From the NCBI GenBank assembly GCA_013290035.1, contig JABCYT010000068.1:1-10054 (forward strand): 10,054 bases of DNA. Reading direction: 5' to 3'. This document shows positions 7,262 through 10,054 of the stretch, piece after piece. The position numbers and the translations under genes are program-made. How positions within the stretch are numbered: position 1 is the stretch's first letter; every line of letters starts with the position of its first letter. The DNA comes from Alphaproteobacteria bacterium. Lineage in GTDB: Bacteria; Pseudomonadota; Alphaproteobacteria; Reyranellales; Reyranellaceae. The notes under the pieces were generated by a model, which searched no databases, was not told where the DNA came from, and saw only the letters and a program-made list of their open reading frames with translations.

Positions 7262-8226
7262 GCGGCGGCTCCCGCCAGCGCGTTGCGCCGGCCGCCGATC
7301 AAGGCCTCCAGGCAGGCCATGCGCACCGCCACGCCCATCTCGACCTGCTCGTGGATGACCGAGCGGTCGAGGTCGTCGGCGACCTCCGAATCGATCTCGA
7401 CGCCGCGGTTCATCGGGCCGGGATGCATGATCAGCGCGTCGGGCTTGGCGAACCTGAGCTTCTCGTGGTCGAGGCCGAAGAAGTGGAAGTACTCGCTGAT
7501 CGACGGCACGAACAGGCCCTGCATGCGCTCGGTCTGCAGGCGCAGCATCATGACGATGTCGACGTCCTTGAGGCCGGTCTTCATGCTGTAATGGACTTCG
7601 ACGCCCATCTTTTCGATGTCGGTCGGCATCAGCGTGGGCGGGCCGACCACCCGCACGCGCGCGCCCATGATCTGCAGCAGGTGGATGTTCGAGCGCGCCA
7701 CCCGGCTGTGCATGATGTCGCCGCAGATCGCCACCAGGAGGCCCTGCAGGCTGCCGCGTCGTCGCCGGATGGTGAGCGCGTCGAGCAGCGCCTGGGTCGG
7801 GTGCTCGTGCTGGCCGTCGCCGGCGTTGATGACGGCGCAGTTGACCTTCTGCGACAGGAGGTTGACTGCGCCCGATTCGGAGTGGCGCACGACGATCGAA
7901 TCGGGCCGCATGGCGTTCAAGGTCATCGCCGTGTCGAGCAGGGTCTCGCCCTTGCGCACCGAGGAGGTGGCGACGTCCATGTTGATGACGTCGGCGCCCA
8001 GCCGCTTGGCCGCGACCTCGAAGCTGGTGCGCGTGCGCGTCGAGTTCTCGAAGAACAGGTTGATGACAGTGCGGCCCGACAGGAGGTCGCGCCGCTTGTC
8101 GATGGATCGGTTCTGGTCGATGTAACTTTCGGAAAGGTCGAGCAGGCCCGAAATGGCTTCAGGCGCAAGACCCTCGATGCCGAGAAGGTGGGGCAACCTC
8201 GGCACGCCCATGCGTTTTCTTGTCAC
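7258..8226 (-). CDS. pyrB: Aspartate carbamoyltransferase catalytic chain
   Basis: Condenses carbamoyl phosphate with aspartate to N-carbamoyl aspartate, the committed step of pyrimidine synthesis, in the cytoplasm. The 322-residue length is usual for the catalytic chain. The carbamoyl-phosphate motif [13 protein letters not shown] (58-70) is complete. The SSVRKGE loop (88-94) carries the lysine that reaches into the neighbouring active site. [10 protein letters not shown] (140-149), [12 protein letters not shown] (169-180), the LRLQTERM segment with Arg229 and Gln231, and [11 protein letters not shown] (268-278) follow in order. No pyrI is present; the next gene is the dihydroorotase-like partner, joined by a GTGA overlap. 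The longest start is GTG at 8226; an ATG at 8211 would remove five residues ([11 protein letters not shown]). Neither has a strong ribosome binding site, so the start is uncertain. A long hairpin lies 39 nt upstream. Confidence 0.97.
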   Translation of the reverse strand: MTRKRMGVPRLPHLLGIEGLAPEAISGLLDLSESYIDQNRSIDKRRDLLSGRTVINLFFENSTRTRTSFEVAAKRLGADVINMDVATSSVRKGETLLDTAMTLNAMRPDSIVVRHSESGAVNLLSQKVNCAVINAGDGQHEHPTQALLDALTIRRRRGSLQGLLVAICGDIMHSRVARSNIHLLQIMGARVRVVGPPTLMPTDIEKMGVEVHYSMKTGLKDVDIVMMLRLQTERMQGLFVPSISEYFHFFGLDHEKLRFAKPDALIMHPGPMNRGVEIDSEVADDLDRSVIHEQVEMGVAVRMACLEALIGGRRNALAGAAA

Positions 8227-8265
8227 TAAAGCGCGACGTTAAGCATGCCGGTGTGGCGCCCGCAA

Positions 8266-8298
8266 GGCGGCGATTTGGTGGATAACCGGATCGCCGCC
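8266..8298 (-). terminator. Hairpin between the cysteine hydrolase gene and pyrB (terminator or leader element)
   Basis: GGCGGCGAT (8266-8274) and ATCGCCGCC (8290-8298) are perfect 9-bp inverted arms. The 15-nt loop contains a further GGT/ACC pairing around GGATA. On the minus strand the hairpin begins 3 nt after the stop of the hydrolase gene. No T-run follows, so it is not a textbook intrinsic terminator. It may mark the end of the citrate synthase-hydrolase unit, protect its 3' end, or act in the pyrB leader. The inverted repeat is certain; its role is inferred. Confidence 0.5.
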
Positions 8299-8301
8299 GC
8301 T

Positions 8302-8841
8302 TCACGCCAGCCGCACCTCCGCGCAGGAACACACCAGGGCCGGCCCGCGCGGCGCCAGGAAGTCCGACCAAATGGCGTTGTGATGCTCGATGATCTTCGC
8401 CGCCGCGAGATGCGGCCGATCCGACGTCGTGTGGCCGTCCGACGGCACGGTCGTCGGATAGCCGCGCGCCAGGGCGCTGCGCACGGTGGTGTCGACGCAA
8501 TAGTCGGTGGCGCAGCCGGTGACAATGAGCCGGTCGATCGCACGGTTGCGCAGGAACTCTTCCAGCGAGGTATCCAGGAATGCGTCACAGGACTTCTTGC
8601 GGATGATCGCGTCGGCCGGTTGGACCTCCAGCGCGTCGAGCAGCTTCCAGCCCGGCAGGTCGGGGTGATGGGGATCGCCCGGCGGTCCGTCGTGCTGGAT
8701 GAAGACGACCGCACCGCCGGCTTCGCGCACCATGCCGGCGAGCTTGTTCAGCCGGCCGACCAGTCCCGCCGCGTCGTGCCGCGGGGTCGACGGGCCGAAC
8801 GAGCCCTGTTGCATGTCGATGACGAGCAGGGCGTGAGTCAT
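8302..8841 (-). CDS. Cysteine hydrolase of the isochorismatase family
   Basis: A 179-residue cytoplasmic hydrolase of the isochorismatase/nicotinamidase superfamily, which cleaves amide or vinyl-ether bonds through a Cys-Lys-Asp triad. The expected residues are Asp9 in LLVIDMQ, Lys82 in IIRKKSCDAF and Cys115 in VTGCATDYCVDTT. The GCAT segment before Cys115 supplies the usual cis-peptide oxyanion region. The length suits the family's small single-domain members. The gene overlaps the stop of the citrate-synthase-family gene by 1 nt (TGATG), so the two are translationally coupled and probably work together. GGAG lies 10 nt upstream of the ATG. A hairpin follows the stop closely. The substrate cannot be told from sequence; nicotinamide, isochorismate, ureidoacrylate and others are handled by relatives. 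Family firm. Confidence 0.93.
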   Translation of the reverse strand: MTHALLVIDMQQGSFGPSTPRHDAAGLVGRLNKLAGMVREAGGAVVFIQHDGPPGDPHHPDLPGWKLLDALEVQPADAIIRKKSCDAFLDTSLEEFLRNRAIDRLIVTGCATDYCVDTTVRSALARGYPTTVPSDGHTTSDRPHLAAAKIIEHHNAIWSDFLAPRGPALVCSCAEVRLA

Positions 8842-10054
8842 CAGGCGTTGTCTCCACTTCCGGGTCGTGGACCCGTATAGCGGGCGCGCGGCCGAATCAA
8901 CGCGCCATGGGCGGCCTGTTCCAGCGCGTGGGCGATCCAGCCCACGGTGCGGCCCAGCAGGAAGAGGGCGAGGGCGGAATCCTTCGGCAGGCCGAGCACC
9001 CTTTCGACCATCACCGTGGTGAAATCGACGTTGGCCTTGCGGTCGATCAGGGCTTCGGCGGCCGCCGCCAGCCGCTCGGCGAAGGCGAGCTCGGGCGATC
9101 GCGGCATGGCCTCGCGCAGCAAGGCGAACAGGGTGGCGGCCCGGACGTCGCCGTCGGGATAGAGGATGTGGCCGAAGCCGGGAATGTAGATGTGGTCGCG
9201 CACCCTCTGGGCCAGCTCGGCATCGAGGTCGGTCGTCTTCCTCAGGTCGTCGAACAGCGCGGCGACCCGGCGCGTCAGCCCGCCATGGCGCGGGCCGTTC
9301 AGCGCCGCCAGCCCGGCCATGGTGGCGCCGTAGAGGTTGGCGCCGGTCGAGGCCACGACTCGGGCGGCGAAGGCCGAGGCGTTGAACTCGTGATCGGCCG
9401 ACAGGACGAGAGCAGCGCGCAGCAGCGGGGCGCGTTCGGATGGCACCTTCCAGGCTGCGGCAAGCTGCTCGTGGACGGGAAGCGGGGAGGGGGGCCGCGC
9501 CGTCACCGCCGCCGTCAGCAGCCGCAGCACACGGACGCCGGTTTCAAGCATCGCCGAGCGGTCCTCGACCCAGCTCGGATGGTCGAGCGCTGCGGCCGCG
9601 GGCAGCAGCACGAGGCAGCGATCGACCGGCGCGAGCGTGGCCGCGGCCAGCCAGGCCCGCCGCAGCGCCGTGGTCATGGGCGGGATATTGCCGGCGGCGA
9701 ACGGCTTGTCGTCGCAATTCCATAGAAGGCGGGCGGTGTCTTCCAGCGAGGCCGTGCGGGCGAGCTCGGTGGCATCGAGGCCGCGATAATAAAGACGGCC
9801 GTCCTCGATCAGGGTCAGCGCCGATTCGAGAACCGGCGTGCCGAAATCGAGCGCATGGTTGGCGATCGATTCGGCCTTGCGGCCGATATCGCGGCGGCGC
9901 TTCAGGCGCACGATGTCGTCGGCGCGGTAGCGCCGCTCGCGACGGCCGTCGACCGCCTCCGAGCGCAGCAGCCCGCGGCTGACATAGGCGTAGAGTGTCG
10001 CGGCCGATACGCCAAGCCGTCGCGCGGCTTCCCGGGAACTCAGCCATTCGTTCG
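8841..10054 (-). CDS. Citrate-synthase-family protein with N-terminal helix-turn-helix domain (5' end cut)
   Basis: About 403 residues are visible. The frame is open past the GTG at 9911 to the window edge. The upstream 47 codons read NEWLSSREAARRLGVSAAT, LYAYVSRGLLRS and RRERRYRADDIVRLK, a MerR/excisionase-type helix-turn-helix with its short wing, so 9911 is not the start. The true start should lie just beyond 10054. The rest is a citrate synthase fold: RLYYRG early, ADHEFNAS (His221 of the visible part), NGPRHGG (His256), PGFGHILYPDGDVRA (His295), NVDF (Asp343), GWIAHALEQ and IRPRARYTG (Arg387). The two catalytic histidines and the aspartate of citrate synthases are thus kept, so it may bind oxaloacetate and acyl-CoA and condense them. 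The HTH suggests DNA binding or a regulatory or structural role. It overlaps the isochorismatase-family gene by 1 nt. Whether it is an enzyme, a metabolite-sensing regulator or both is open. Confidence 0.9.
   Translation of the reverse strand, partial: NEWLSSREAARRLGVSAATLYAYVSRGLLRSEAVDGRRERRYRADDIVRLKRRRDIGRKAESIANHALDFGTPVLESALTLIEDGRLYYRGLDATELARTASLEDTARLLWNCDDKPFAAGNIPPMTTALRRAWLAAATLAPVDRCLVLLPAAAALDHPSWVEDRSAMLETGVRVLRLLTAAVTARPPSPLPVHEQLAAAWKVPSERAPLLRAALVLSADHEFNASAFAARVVASTGANLYGATMAGLAALNGPRHGGLTRRVAALFDDLRKTTDLDAELAQRVRDHIYIPGFGHILYPDGDVRAATLFALLREAMPRSPELAFAERLAAAAEALIDRKANVDFTTVMVERVLGLPKDSALALFLLGRTVGWIAHALEQAAHGALIRPRARYTGPRPGSGDNA

Noticed and set aside
7351..8229. Plus-strand open frame of 292 codons opposite pyrB
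   Set aside because: Antisense to a complete aspartate carbamoyltransferase; composition is typical of a shadow frame.
1..10054. CRISPR arrays, tRNA/rRNA genes, transposases, phage or toxin-antitoxin genes
   Set aside because: I looked on both strands and found no spaced direct repeats, clover-leaf sequences or mobile-element protein motifs. The only repeats are the 38-bp pair and the 18-bp tandem.

Overview
The window is high-GC DNA (roughly two thirds G+C by eye) with tightly packed genes and no RNA genes. Gene content and style point to an alphaproteobacterium. The pyrB-pyrC-plsY neighbourhood is typical of that class, and 620-787 carries a palindromic repeat of a kind I recall from Bradyrhizobium- and Reyranella-like genomes. 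The genus is inference only.

Right part (10054 to 4353, all on the minus strand) is a run of six genes. It opens with a citrate-synthase-family protein that carries an N-terminal helix-turn-helix domain and is cut by the window end. A cysteine hydrolase of the isochorismatase family follows with a 1-nt stop/start overlap. A long hairpin separates these two from pyrB (aspartate carbamoyltransferase). A dihydroorotase-like gene overlaps pyrB by 4 nt. Then come an exported proline-rich protein of unknown function and plsY (acyl-phosphate:glycerol-3-phosphate acyltransferase). The dihydroorotase-like protein has lost metal- and substrate-binding residues, so it looks like a non-catalytic partner of PyrB (PyrX-like) rather than an enzyme.

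Middle part (2579 to 4369, plus strand) is a single exported flavoprotein oxidase of the berberine-bridge type with both covalent-flavin residues. Its 3' end overlaps the 3' end of plsY by 17 bp. It is divergent from the transporter genes on its left.

Left part (2366 to 1, minus strand) is the start of a peptide/nickel-type ABC importer operon. The periplasmic binding protein is broken by a one-base frameshift near 1266. The first permease gene (DppB-like) is cut by the window edge. The 166-bp gap between them holds two head-to-head copies of a 38-bp palindromic repeat, and the permease start lacks a well-placed ribosome binding site. These signs together suggest the importer operon may be decaying, unless the frameshift is a sequencing error.

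The most interesting items are the HTH-citrate synthase fusion coupled to a cysteine hydrolase, the degenerate dihydroorotase coupled to pyrB, the broken transporter with its repeat pair, and the inverted repeat lying across the predicted transporter promoter. I saw no wholly new type of system.
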